Shown one piece after another: positions 1 through 9,942 of a DNA stretch of 64,000 nt. Source of the stretch: Bisporella sp. PMI_857 (Eukaryota > Ascomycota > Leotiomycetes > Helotiales > Helotiaceae); the NCBI GenBank assembly GCA_021307315.1, contig JAJSPD010000045.1, forward strand, positions 1-64,000. Reading direction: 5' to 3'. A model generated the notes under the pieces. The model was not told the DNA's origin, made no database searches, and saw only the letters and a program-made list of their open reading frames with translations. A program made the translations under genes and the position numbers. Each line of letters opens with the position of its first letter. Position 1 is the stretch's first letter.

Positions 1-115
1 AGCACTTTGGCTTGATATAATAGCTTTGTTACAATAGGATTGCGGAGTGAAAGCCATTCGAGCCGAAAAAGAAAGATACGTACGACGCTCTGCGAGGAAT
101 AAACTACTTTTATTA

Positions 116-653
116 CAGTCGAAACTGTTTATATGAAAACTCCTTATATGAAAAACCTCTAGATATGGGAATGAAGGCCTGGAATAGTCGATTTTATAGT
201 GGGTAGATGGGAAAACCTCTTTAAATGCATATGGGAATGAGATACAAGCTTTTTTGGTGCATTTCTATATAGGAATGTGGTGGGGCCTAAGTTTCTGTTC
301 CCAGATTAGTTATTATATGATTGTCAGCACCCCTTAATTGAACAAAAATACTTTTATTTTGACCCTTTCTAAGCTTTATTATATGCTTTATCGAGAGCTA
401 GAGAACCAGTTATCCTAGGTGTACTAATCGCAGCACAGTTTAGAAGTCGAATAAAGGGCTATAATCCTACGAATAAGAAGAAATATCGTTTACGCCAGTG
501 GTATTTTAACTCTAATTTGGTGTGTATATCGCTGGAAGGTGCTTTTAGAATGCAGTATAATCTTGCTTACATAAGACCTTTTTACATGGGAAACCCCTAT
601 ATATGGGAATCAGGACTTGGAACCAAGCGTTCCCATATAAACAGTTTCGACTG
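116..653. mobile_element. TA-flanked Tc1/mariner (pogo/Fot-like) MITE
   Basis: The ends are a perfect 20-bp terminal inverted repeat, CAGTCGAAACTGTTTATATG, reading inward from 116 and, on the other strand, from 653. Both ends are immediately flanked by TA (114-115 and 654-655), the target duplication of Tc1/mariner elements. The start CAGT-GAAAC resembles fungal pogo/Fot-type ends and the element at 20177. At 538 bp it is too short for a transposase and no transposase-like frame is visible, so it is read as non-autonomous. Motifs such as ATATGGGAATGA recur near the ends. Confidence 0.8.
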
Positions 654-2291
654 TACTATAGAACATAAGGAACCGGTTAAATTGAGCCTGAGAACATTTG
701 TTTTAGACCGACAAGCAATGGGATTCAGTGCTTTGAAGTAACGAAACTTAAGTGAAACCAGGTCGATATACATGTCTGCGCATTGCTCGACGTATAAAGA
801 TTTTGAGTTATATTATTCTTATTGTGTTAAACCCCGATACTAACGGAAAATAAAATAAATGTTTGAAAGCGTATATTAAAGACATATGGCCGACACAAAG
901 AGCTATTTTGGGAAAAGGATTAAGAAACTATTAACGAAAGATCATATTCTGGCATTATTGTACTTTTCATCCAAGAAGCTTTGCAAAAGCACTCTAAACT
1001 TATTTTCAACAAAATAACGTAAAAAGCTATTCTTCAACTTTTACGGGAAGCGTATTCAAATCTGTTAGAATTACTTTCTATAGTTTAGCCAACTTTTCCG
1101 GATTTAGTCCTATAAAAACGATTTAAAATGAAGTGAAGAAGTATATTGAAAGGAATCACTCCAAAGTTTAAGAAGCTCGAGAATTAGTTACATATGCTAC
1201 TGTTCAAGGGTTGATTACAGAAATCGGTGATAGATGTATTGCAGTAATTCTAGCAGATGGAGACTATGCAGAATACAGTCAAGTTTCTTTATCGTTTTGA
1301 GGGTTAAAATGTGGTATGTTGGCTCAATGGTTGATTTAGCTAGAGTTACAGTACAAAATCCTAAGGAAAAACAGCGGTGGTAGCATTAAATACTCATTGG
1401 TTGAGACCCCTGGCAGGACTTCGACGTCATACGGGGTGGCAAAATGACCCACTGCTAATAGTTTGGCCCTGTACGAAAGTACAGAGTCTTGAACTACGGA
1501 AAATAGGCAGACCTCCAGTGTTTCCATAAAAAAATTCTAAGGCTGAGGCTGAGGCAGAGCCGCAAACTTTTGACTCACCGACCGAGCAAGGTGAAAAGCC
1601 AAAACTCTGTATCAAGACGGCTGCCTAATGCTCCCTATCTATGACTTGTGTAACTTATCAGGCAGAGAGGCTGATGATCGAAATTTTGATCTTTGAAGCC
1701 TTATTAACAAGCACCAACCAACAATCTGTACCAAAAAGAGACGACCCAGAAGAGACCGACAGATGAAGCAAACAGAGCAATTTGGTGACCCGTTTGATCA
1801 ATTGCGCTACCACCAAGAAGATTATGTTAAACCGGAAATGAAGCCGGATCTGGTACCCAATCACTGCACTAGGAACAATCTATCCCGCCTTCAAAAGCTG
1901 GAAACGGTATTTCAAGGAAAAATCTTGGATAGAGAGTTTCATGGAAAAAGTCTTCGGGTGCATGGTAAGTTCAAGATTTTGCCAGGGCTGTCGTCAGGGT
2001 GCATTACCCTGCAGAATATTAAACACATCCCTGTGCGGCCTACATTTACAGGGTTCCACAACATAGCATCCGAAAATGCAATTCTGCAAAACGATAAGCG
2101 TGTTTCCAGCGGATAGAACTTTAGTACAGATAATTTCTACTCCTTTGCCACTTCATATCGATGAAGAATGAGTTCCTCGAGATTTCTTGGCTCTCATCCC
2201 AGGCTGCAAGGTTCCAGTGCTAGGCACCCGCTATAACACCCTAAGCAAGCCCTAGTTTAGATGCTGCAGTGGCCAAGACCCAGCTCACGTA
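654..2291. other. gene-free AT-rich stretch
   Basis: I find no credible gene. Open frames here are short, lack recognisable similarity and are not joined by convincing splice sites. A frame from an ATG at 1763 to 2116 (117 codons) is the longest and shows no family motif. The composition resembles decayed intergenic or repeat-derived DNA. Confidence 0.6.
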
Positions 2292-2525
2292 CTCCCCCCC
2301 CCCCCTAAATAAAGGGCAAAAACTGGGCCGACTGGGGTTTGCAGCTTGTGAATGGCTATGAGCCCTTGCGGCTCCTTGCAAAACCCTTTTCTGGTCCATT
2401 TTTCCTTCTTGCACGAGCCAGTAGCGATGGGGCAAAAGAGTTAAACTCTTAACTTGACTGGTAACAAAAACCCTTGGCATTCCCCATCAGGCCCAGTTTT
2501 TGCCCTTTATTTAGGGGGGGGGGAG
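2292..2525. mobile_element. 234-bp TA-flanked MITE with C-run/G-run terminal repeats
   Basis: Inverted repeats of about 36-38 bp lie at 2292-2329 and 2490-2525. They begin CT followed by a run of 10-12 C, then TAAATAAAGGGC and AAAAACTGGGC. The two arms match apart from the homopolymer length. TA dinucleotides abut both ends (2290-2291 and 2526-2527). The interior has no coding capacity. This fits a non-autonomous TA-targeting element unrelated in sequence to the one at 116. Confidence 0.75.
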
Positions 2526-4615
2526 TATAACATGTATGCCGTTCCCAGGACTCATAAGAGTTATTAGAAGCAGAGCGCTTCACGCTCGATTTGTTATCAA
2601 TTGAGGATTTAGAGAGATTGAGAGTGCGGAGATTTGCCTGACGCCTGTGTCCTGTGTCCCATGATTCAGCAACGCAAAGGATATCCCTGGACCTCGGATT
2701 CATCCCCGTATTGTTGCTCACCATCAGACCGAAATACAAAACTTTACCGTCGTAGAGATTTTCGAGATTACATTTATTAGGAGCTTACAAATTGTCTTAA
2801 TTGGAACTACTATTGATTAAGGAGACACCATCTAATTAGTCCAGTATAGCTGTGTGATTGGAAAGGATGAGAAGGAAAAGAAATGTCCAGCTACCGCCAA
2901 CACTAGAAGTCACCAGCACGTACGTATTCAAGCTCAACCAAAGTGGAGTTCGTTAGAACAAAATATGGTATGAATGGGAAATATCTGTGTCGTGGTTAAG
3001 ATACTAGGGAGTGCCACGTTCTTAAGTTACCTGTAGAATTCGGTCTGAGAATTCAAAGTGATAAAGGCTGTAGTTCCGTAGAGCTTGATTAATTCTCTAT
3101 CACTCAATTTTCATCATAAACTTAAGACTAATTATCCTACTAAATAGCAACTATTCATTAAGCACATGCTGATTAATAGAAGTCCCATAGGGCAACAATC
3201 AAGCAGTTCTGCTTATTTGCTCGTGAGACAATGGATTTCCAAAGATCTAGATAAATAAAGCATCAAGAAGCTAACAAAAAATCAAAGGGTTATCCATGCC
3301 ATGAGCTATAGTTCACAAACGAATTCCATAACCAAAGTCGTACAGTTCAAGAAGTGTTGATTCCTTAGTGTAGGTGGTAAAGGGCTTGATTTAGTTCTAG
3401 AGCTAGAAGTGTGGTTTTATGCCCTCCACCCTTGTGAGCACATGGCAGTGACATTCAACAAGATGTGATAAGTGCTACAGATATTAAATACGTCCCCAAA
3501 GCCGCTAAATCAACAATTGGTAAAGATATATACGAAACTAGAGGTCTTTTGTAGATCAGTGTATCTTCACCACTTGTAAACTCATCTGAAAAGCGAAACT
3601 TAGATACACAGGAGCACGGCGCCTCGGAACAAGTCAAAATCCACAAGAGGATCGACTGCTGGATATAACAGATAGTCAGAACTCCGGCACACAGGAAGCT
3701 TATGAACGTGACATCTCACTGGATGTTTGAGAACTGGAACAAAAACAAAAGACAGCTTTCTAACCCAAATGCAAAGCGCCGGATAAGTTGCCTTTGCTTT
3801 ATCGTTGTAGTACCTCATTCCTTCTTCTCATAGAAGAACGCTAGTAGCTAAACAAACATGGGGGGAAGAAATATATGATGGCGGCGAAGCACCCATGCTA
3901 AATAAATCTATGAGACCTTCTTAGGTCACCTTGCGCCAAATTGTGAGGTTCTCACATACGATGGTAAGGACCCTTGACTACTAGTAAAGTGCATTTAGAA
4001 GTAGCACATCGTACCCGGATCTAGACTGGGACGGATCCAAACCAGCCTTCTAGACTGCCCCTAGAGTGATGTCAGAGGAATTGGTTTTCGCTACGTAACT
4101 CTCAACTTCACATCGTTTGTGCGCCCAAGTTCTTTGTCATATTGCACTGCCATGGAATATAACATGAGGAGAACAATTGTAGAGAAAAGCCGGGTGATTA
4201 TAGGGTCGCATCTTAATGTTGAAATACGTGTGCACATTATTTTATAATTGTTAGGTGCTTTTCTAGGCAGGTTGCTCTAGAAATGATGTTTTCGGTACGT
4301 GCCTGGTCTAGGACTGATGTTGGATATCACCTGCCGCCAAGACTCTTCCCAACCTAACCCCAATAAATCATGACCGGACGTAATTAGCATCACCACAAAA
4401 GTCACAACCTGTAAATGAAAATCCAAATTCAACTACCATGTGAGATATTACCATATCACCTCGCTGTTATGGGGCGAAGATGGTGAATAAATTTTGATTC
4501 ACAAATTCATGACTTCAAGACCTCAGCCTCGCAGGCACCAATACGCACAGAACCTATTGAAGATATAAATTGTCCTAGCAGGATATATCACAATACTACT
4601 CTCCAAACTATCGCA
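2526..4615. other. intergenic, no gene seen
   Basis: AT-rich sequence without a supported gene. The last part, roughly 4400-4615, should contain the promoter and 5' leader of the RING-protein gene. I recognise no specific regulatory site. Confidence 0.55.
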
Positions 4616-5750
4616 ATGACTACCGTCTCAGTAAAGAGCAGAAAGCTGGTCAAAAAAAGACCTCTAGAGAAGGATAAGGTGAAGGTATTTCAGCCTTCAT
4701 TTGGCCCTACATCTTGCGTTACACAAAGCACGAGACCATCATGCTGACCACCGCTTTCAGGTCAGAGTATCAGAGCAAGCAACCTATGATGATAAGCTCA
4801 CCTGCCAAATATGCTACAATCCATACTACCGCCGTAATGCAGAAAATGTTATTGAGATGCCTCACAAAACCAGCTGCGGACACCAATTCGGCGACAATTG
4901 CTGGAAGGAACACGTCCAAATAGCAATAGAAGGTGTCGAGAATTATTGGTCACCCATCAGGGTAATATGCCCTATGTGTCGAACGCAACAAAGTATCGGG
5001 AGGCTTGGTGCTAAGGGTTATCTCTGGAAGTATCGGCTGAGGCGAGGCGTCCGAATTGTCGCTGAGAGGATGAAGCAAGGGATATTGTTCAAGAAGCCAG
5101 CTAGGGTCGTTACTCTGCCTGTGGAGCATTTGTGTTCCCAGGCAGCTCCGACTAAAGGGCAGAAGGTTAAAGACTCGAAAGCAGCCTTGGATATCGAGAG
5201 AGAGAAGCCGGAGCCTAAGCTATCGCTGGCGGCTAAGGCGGTGATGCAGACCCAAGCAAAGACTCCTGAGTGGTATAGACCCATTTCTCAGACATCGTTC
5301 AGGAGCCGGAGATCCGAGAAATCGTTTGGATCTCGTGCCGGATCTAAAGAAGAAATAGATGAGACGCGTAGATCCTTGGAACGACTTGCTGACCTTGCGT
5401 ATATGGAAAACATTGGGGAGGATTTCATCACTCGGGGGAAGGATTTTCGTCGGGAAAGAGATCTTGCACGCTTGTCTGCCAACTCAGTCATGTCACCAAC
5501 CTCGACTGGGTCCGAAATCGCAGAGTGCGGTCGCGGCGAGGGTGAGCAAATTCAAGATCGAGATGAGAATGAGGAGGCATATCTGGAGAACCTATTTTTA
5601 TGCTCAGCTAGCTCTGTTTCAAGTCTCTATTCCGCAACGAGCGACGTGCGCTTAGGCACTGAAGACGCCGAAACTGATCTTTCTAAGAGAAAAACAGATC
5701 TCTCTGTAGGAGAGCATTATAAGGGAGATCTTGAAGGTATCAAGAACTGA
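4616..5750 (+). CDS. RING-finger domain protein (putative E3 ubiquitin ligase)
   Basis: Two exons, 4616-4684 and 4761-5750, encode 352 residues. The 76-bp intron starts GTATTT, has a CTGAC branch site and ends TTTCAG. A RING-type zinc finger occupies about residues 38-96: C38, C41, C62, H64, C70, C93 and C96. The usual fifth ligand position, two residues after H64 plus one, is glycine (G67) rather than Cys/His, as in a C-G-H-x-F-G-x-x-C pattern; another residue such as a nearby His may substitute. The remaining two thirds is charged and Ser-rich with no other domain. RING proteins usually bring E2 enzymes to substrates, so E3 activity is inferred from the family and the substrate is unknown. 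The ATG at 4616 is chosen because it is the first in frame once spliced. Confidence 0.8.
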
Positions 5751-6150
5751 TGCAGAAACTGTCGCGGCGGTACAGGCTCTCCAAAACTTGATTCTAGATA
5801 TCGGGGCGCCGCAGGAAAGTGCTTTGGAAACTTAGAAAAACAAGCGGATAGTCCCGTGGAATTCCGGAAAGCGGGGTGATTAAGGTGATGGATATAAATT
5901 GTACTGAGCAAGATCGAATCTCAGTCTCTTTATTTTAAGCTAGGATGTAGGGATATATCGGATGGCGTCTGGATGGGATCTCGGATAATAGGGTAGCCAA
6001 CGGAATTGCGAAGTTTTCTTAAGCATATATATATTCTCTTGTTTTCATGTCATACAGCGTTCATTTTCGGTAACTTCCTCAAATGTATAAATGCCAAAGC
6101 TGATATCCATTTAGATATCCAAACTATTATCAACACTTCTCCTATCAAAT
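5751..6150. other. convergent 3' intergenic region
   Basis: This is the space between the stop codons of the RING gene (+) and the AA9 gene (-). It presumably holds both 3' UTRs. It is AT-rich and I see no further feature in it. Confidence 0.6.
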
Positions 6151-7013
6151 TTAACAAGTAAATACCGCCGGTCCTGGAACAGTATAGGTCTGTGCCGTAT
6201 ACGCATCATAAGTTATTCCCGGATCAGTCCCCTTGTACGCACCTGGGAATGCAACCTTGGAACTCGGCCCTGTGCTGGTCCCACTGCCGGTCACCTGGAT
6301 CTGGATGCAACTTGGGTAGAATTGAGCACCAGGATATGTGTATGACGCATGCAGCGCGATGAGCTCATGGCGCACGATGTATTGTCCAGCGGAGAGACAA
6401 GAGGGAATGGTGAAGGAGTAAACGCCTCCGGCCTTCATGAGTGGTGTTGTGCCCCAGACGTTGGAGGTCCCGGTGCGACCTGCCTGGTGCACCTTGAACC
6501 AAACCGCTCTAACCTCCATCAGATTTTATCCAAAATACTTTCGAGATCAAAATAAAAGAACGACATACGAGGTTCCAGGCAGATAAGTAGAGCAGCCTGC
6601 CGTTGGACACTTCGCCATATATGTGATAGCGGGTCCAACGTGGCTATCCGGCCACAGCGTCCACCTCAAGCTTATAGTGCTACCTGCTGCAACGGGACCG
6701 CCAACCAATTTCGCGGGGGAGGAACCGGACACCCCGCCGGCAGTATAGCCACCACATTGTAGGTCGATGAGGGTGACGTCTTGCACGGGACCGTTGCCTT
6801 GGATCGTGCGGATTATGCGGTCTGGAGTCGGGTTGATGTATGGATCTTGATATGGCTTGTCTTTGTGAGAACGAGGTGGGAGAGAGAAGGTTGTTGGGTA
6901 CTTACTTGGTAGCCGATGTATGTTGTGCCGGCGATGGTTACGTTGTCAACATAACCATGTGCAGCGACAGAGATTGCTAGTGAAGCAAGGACCGAGAGAG
7001 TATAGAACTGCAT
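6151..7013 (-). CDS. AA9 (former GH61) lytic polysaccharide monooxygenase, secreted
   Basis: Three exons on the minus strand: 6906-7013, 6569-6855 and 6151-6508, with introns of 50 and 60 bp, giving 250 residues. An 18-residue signal peptide ends right before H19, so the mature protein begins with the His that forms half of the copper His-brace. H108 (in DSHVGP) is the second brace histidine and Y196 (in YPSC) the axial tyrosine; H185 and Q201 match the conserved second-shell positions. The short second-exon start (PYQDPYINPTPDR) is typical of AA9. There is no CBM1 or anchor after the catalytic domain. The enzyme would oxidatively cleave cellulose or related glucans outside the cell. A TATA box lies about 65 bp upstream of the ATG. 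The transporter gene lies next, on the same strand. Confidence 0.93.
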
Positions 7014-7076
7014 TTTGGCTATTTCTCCTATATTGAGGCTTGAAAAAGGAGATACATTGTCAGGAACACATCGAGG

Positions 7077-7083
7077 TTATATA
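7077..7083 (-). promoter_or_regulatory. TATA box of the AA9 gene
   Basis: TATATAA on the minus strand, about 64-70 bp before the ATG at 7013, is a normal distance for a fungal gene with a short leader. Secreted inducible enzymes commonly have such boxes. Confidence 0.5.
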
Positions 7084-7259
7084 GGTCACCCTTTCTGGTC
7101 GAATTCCACCTTCCGAATGTTCAAACGGGCCATTATGCATTCATCCGCCACCTCGAAGCACATACCGAGCCATTTGACAAAATCATCTGATCTGGTTTGC
7201 TCCCAGGCCTCCGGCCAAGGTTCACATTTTGTGTTTCCTCGAATCCGAAATCTCGAATT

Positions 7260-7432
7260 ATATATTATCCTAATATAAACTTTGCATCAAAAGCGTCATT
7301 TGCTATCTCTTCGATCCATCCATCTGATCTCGCTTCTACAGCTTGCATGTCAGATAGAGTGACGGCAGGCATGCGATTCCAGAATTATGTTTCCTCGAAT
7401 CCAATTTCGATGTTGATATTAGGATAATATAT
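7260..7432. repeat. 17-bp perfect inverted repeat pair, 173 bp apart end to end
   Basis: ATATATTATCCTAATAT at 7260-7276 is found reverse-complemented at 7416-7432. The match continues imperfectly on the inner side, and a direct repeat of about 14 bp lies next to each arm. It may be a small foldback element in the AA9 promoter; no clear target duplication was identified. Confidence 0.6.
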
Positions 7433-7862
7433 GTGGTGAGTCCTGTATCCTGAGCCGACATGGCCACAAAGTTTATTTGCGCCACTAAACGTGGATCTTG
7501 TGGGGTGCATTGTGGGGTAGCAGGCCCCTGTGATTTGGCGGTATGCGGTGCAAGTGGATGGAAAATAGTTGCTGGGAATATAAATTGCCTATAACGGATG
7601 CAGGCATGGCGCATGAAATGGTGTTTGAGACGTGATGTTATGGCTTCCGAGGTACAGCCGGATGGTCGGCCCGGAGGAGGACAACTCTCGATTCACTTTG
7701 AGGCAAAACCAAAGCAACAATGGTGTTAGTGAGTTTATTATTAGAAATATAACTATGGTATCTATGATGCAATGAGAAGAGATATGTACTAATACCCGTA
7801 GACGCCAAAATACTAACTCGTATATCGCTATGCTTTTAAAACAACCCTCACTCAATATTCAC

Positions 7863-9291
7863 CTATTGCTTTGAGAATATGCTGCCTCCTTTAAAGTACT
7901 TCGCTACCAGAAGTCCAAACGACCCAAGAAGCACCATTGCACCGCTGAAGTCCAACGCTGGCGTGTAGCTATCGTAATCTCTCACTAAAGCACCATTTAT
8001 TGGCGGCCCAATAAGAACTGCGAAGGAGATGCAGGCCATCCCCATCCCCATATAGGTTCCGATGTTTTGCGGGTTTGGGGTCGTATTTGCCAGAGCAAAG
8101 TTCATCAAGGAGACGATGGCACCAGAAAAGAAGCCATATAACAATGAGAACACAATGATTCCCGCATTTGTGGTAATTGATTGCCAGCAGAAGATCAGAA
8201 TACCACTAGAGATACCAGCGACCATAAGCATGTTTAGTGCTCCAAGTCTGTCAGCTAGGATTCCAGGAATCACTCTTCCCGCGAACGATGCACCGTTAAG
8301 GATGGATGAAAGGTATGCTGCCAGCTGCGAGCTCATACCGTGCTGAACTGCATATGTTGGGATGTAGAAGAATGGCGTGAACAAGCCTATCAATAGGAAG
8401 AATGCCGCAACGATGATCGCGACGTACAGTTTTAATTTGAATGCTTCGAGGAGGAAGAATGTTCCATTTCGTGGAGGAAGGCGAGCTCGGATGGCCAGAC
8501 AAGCAGGTATCATGAGCCCCAGCATTAAGAAGCCCAAAACCCGGATAGTCCACCCAAACCCGAGGCTGCTGGAATAGAGCATCTTGGATAGTGCAATAGG
8601 AAAAACGACGCCTCCTATAGACGAACCGGCAATTGCAAGCCCCATGGCGGCACCTCTTTTTTTGTAAAAGTACTGGCCCACCGCAGCCATAGCTGGTCCC
8701 ATGGTCAAACCCACTATCATGTTGTCAGTTATCGAATCCTGAATAGCAATTCGGGCTCACTCACTTGCGATCCCGCCAAGTATTCCCTGAACAAGCATAA
8801 ACTGCCACAACTCATGACATAAACTAGTCATCAGCACAGAAAATATGTATACCGCTGCTGGCGGCCAGATCACCTGAATATTTATTAGACAAGGTTGAAA
8901 AATTGAATCATTGGGGGCGGCATACCTTTGCTCCGTAACGGTCAAACAATGGACCTCCAAATAGACTTCCTCCAAACAGGATGAATATCTGTATCGAGCC
9001 GATCCAGGCAATATCAGAGGGATTTTCATCTTTGAGCTGATGGTTTTGGTAATATTCCATGAAAACTCCCACGGAATTTGCATATCCAAAGGTACAGAAA
9101 AGCAGTAGCGAAGCCCCAGCAACCACGGACCAGGCTCTGAAACCACCATCCGGGAAATCTGGCGCTGCCGCTATGGGGCTCTTTTCTGCGGCAGACCCAT
9201 TTTCGTTCACGATGCTATTATGGTTTGATTGTAATTCGGGCATCGCCGCCCCTCCGCTGGAAGAATCCTTCTCCGCATCTCTGGAAACCAT
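7863..9291 (-). CDS. MFS transporter, monocarboxylate-permease (MCT) type
   Basis: Three exons: 8926-9291, 8765-8873 and 7863-8713, with introns of 52 and 51 bp, giving 441 residues. The frame is open upstream to a GTG at 9300, but the first ATG is at 9291. After a polar N-terminus, the PDGGFRAWSVV segment starts the first membrane span, a hallmark of fungal MCT-like (Mch) proteins. The sequences around GPLFDRYGAK and YFYKKRGAAMG match the conserved loops after spans 2 and 4. About 12 spans are expected. The substrate cannot be read from the sequence. It is divergent from the Zn2Cys6 gene with a 651-bp shared promoter and next to AA9, which suggests but does not show co-regulation. Confidence 0.88.
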
Positions 9292-9942
9292 TCTGAGCAC
9301 GTGATTACACCGCCCGCTACCACGTGATATTTTATAATATATGGGGCCGAACTAGAAACTGGAAGAGAAAGGTTAGGTATAAACGAAAGTCTTTAAATCG
9401 CTTAATGCTAAGATTCCAAACCTTCTGAAGCTTCTAGTTATATGTAGACCGGATTTAGGCATTAGGGGGTTATGTTGGTTTTCATTCGCCAAAATGCAAC
9501 AGTATCATCGATACAGTACAGGCGGATATAAGGCTTATACGGTCACCCCAGCAATCCGCATTGACGACGGTTATGCCTTACATAGGACCCGATTTGCTGA
9601 TAAATTCTGACTTCGGTCCTATTTATCCTACCCCCCTCGCTAGACTTCCGAACCCTATGATTGGCTGGAGCGGTGATAACCATTACCAAAGCGGTAAGAG
9701 TTCAGCGAAAAGACCGTGTAATTCGCCTTGTGGTCTTACATGGCATCAAGGACCAAAACCTTTTTAAATCCGTCAGCGTCCCATTTTCCAAGGAAAATTA
9801 TCAGATCTCCTTTTCAATTCCCCGACGGACGTAACAATTATGAACTGATTTTTCGGTGGGGACATGTGATAGAACTCTAATTACACAGCCCTAATTCAGC
9901 GAACGCTAACGGATATATACTTCATCTCATAAGCTGCTCTCG
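9292..9942. promoter_or_regulatory. divergent promoter, transporter/Zn2Cys6 regulator
   Basis: The 651 bp separate the start codons of the MCT-like transporter (-) and the Zn2Cys6 factor (+). They include an imperfect 11-bp inverted repeat, ATAGGACCCGA at 9582-9592 against TTCGGTCCTAT at 9612-9622, whose arms hold CCG and CGG triplets. Zn2Cys6 factors typically bind CGG triplets, so this is a candidate operator; the wide spacing is unusual. Confidence 0.4.

Larger units (their letters stand above)
7014..7862. other. AA9 promoter region and 3' flank of the transporter gene
   Basis: The 849 bp contain the AA9 promoter, an inverted-repeat pair (7260-7276 and 7416-7432) and a direct repeat TGTTTCCTCGAATCC-like near 7232 and 7389. 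No gene is supported here. Confidence 0.55.

Noticed and set aside
517..741. 74-codon open frame
   Set aside because: It lies across the right end of the MITE at 116-653, starts at a non-ATG codon and has no similarity.
1763..2116. 117-codon frame with an ATG start
   Set aside because: No family motif, no promoter or splice support, and AT-rich decayed surroundings; kept out of the gene list.
2241..2739. Two minus-strand frames
   Set aside because: They run through the C/G-run terminal repeats of the MITE at 2292-2525.
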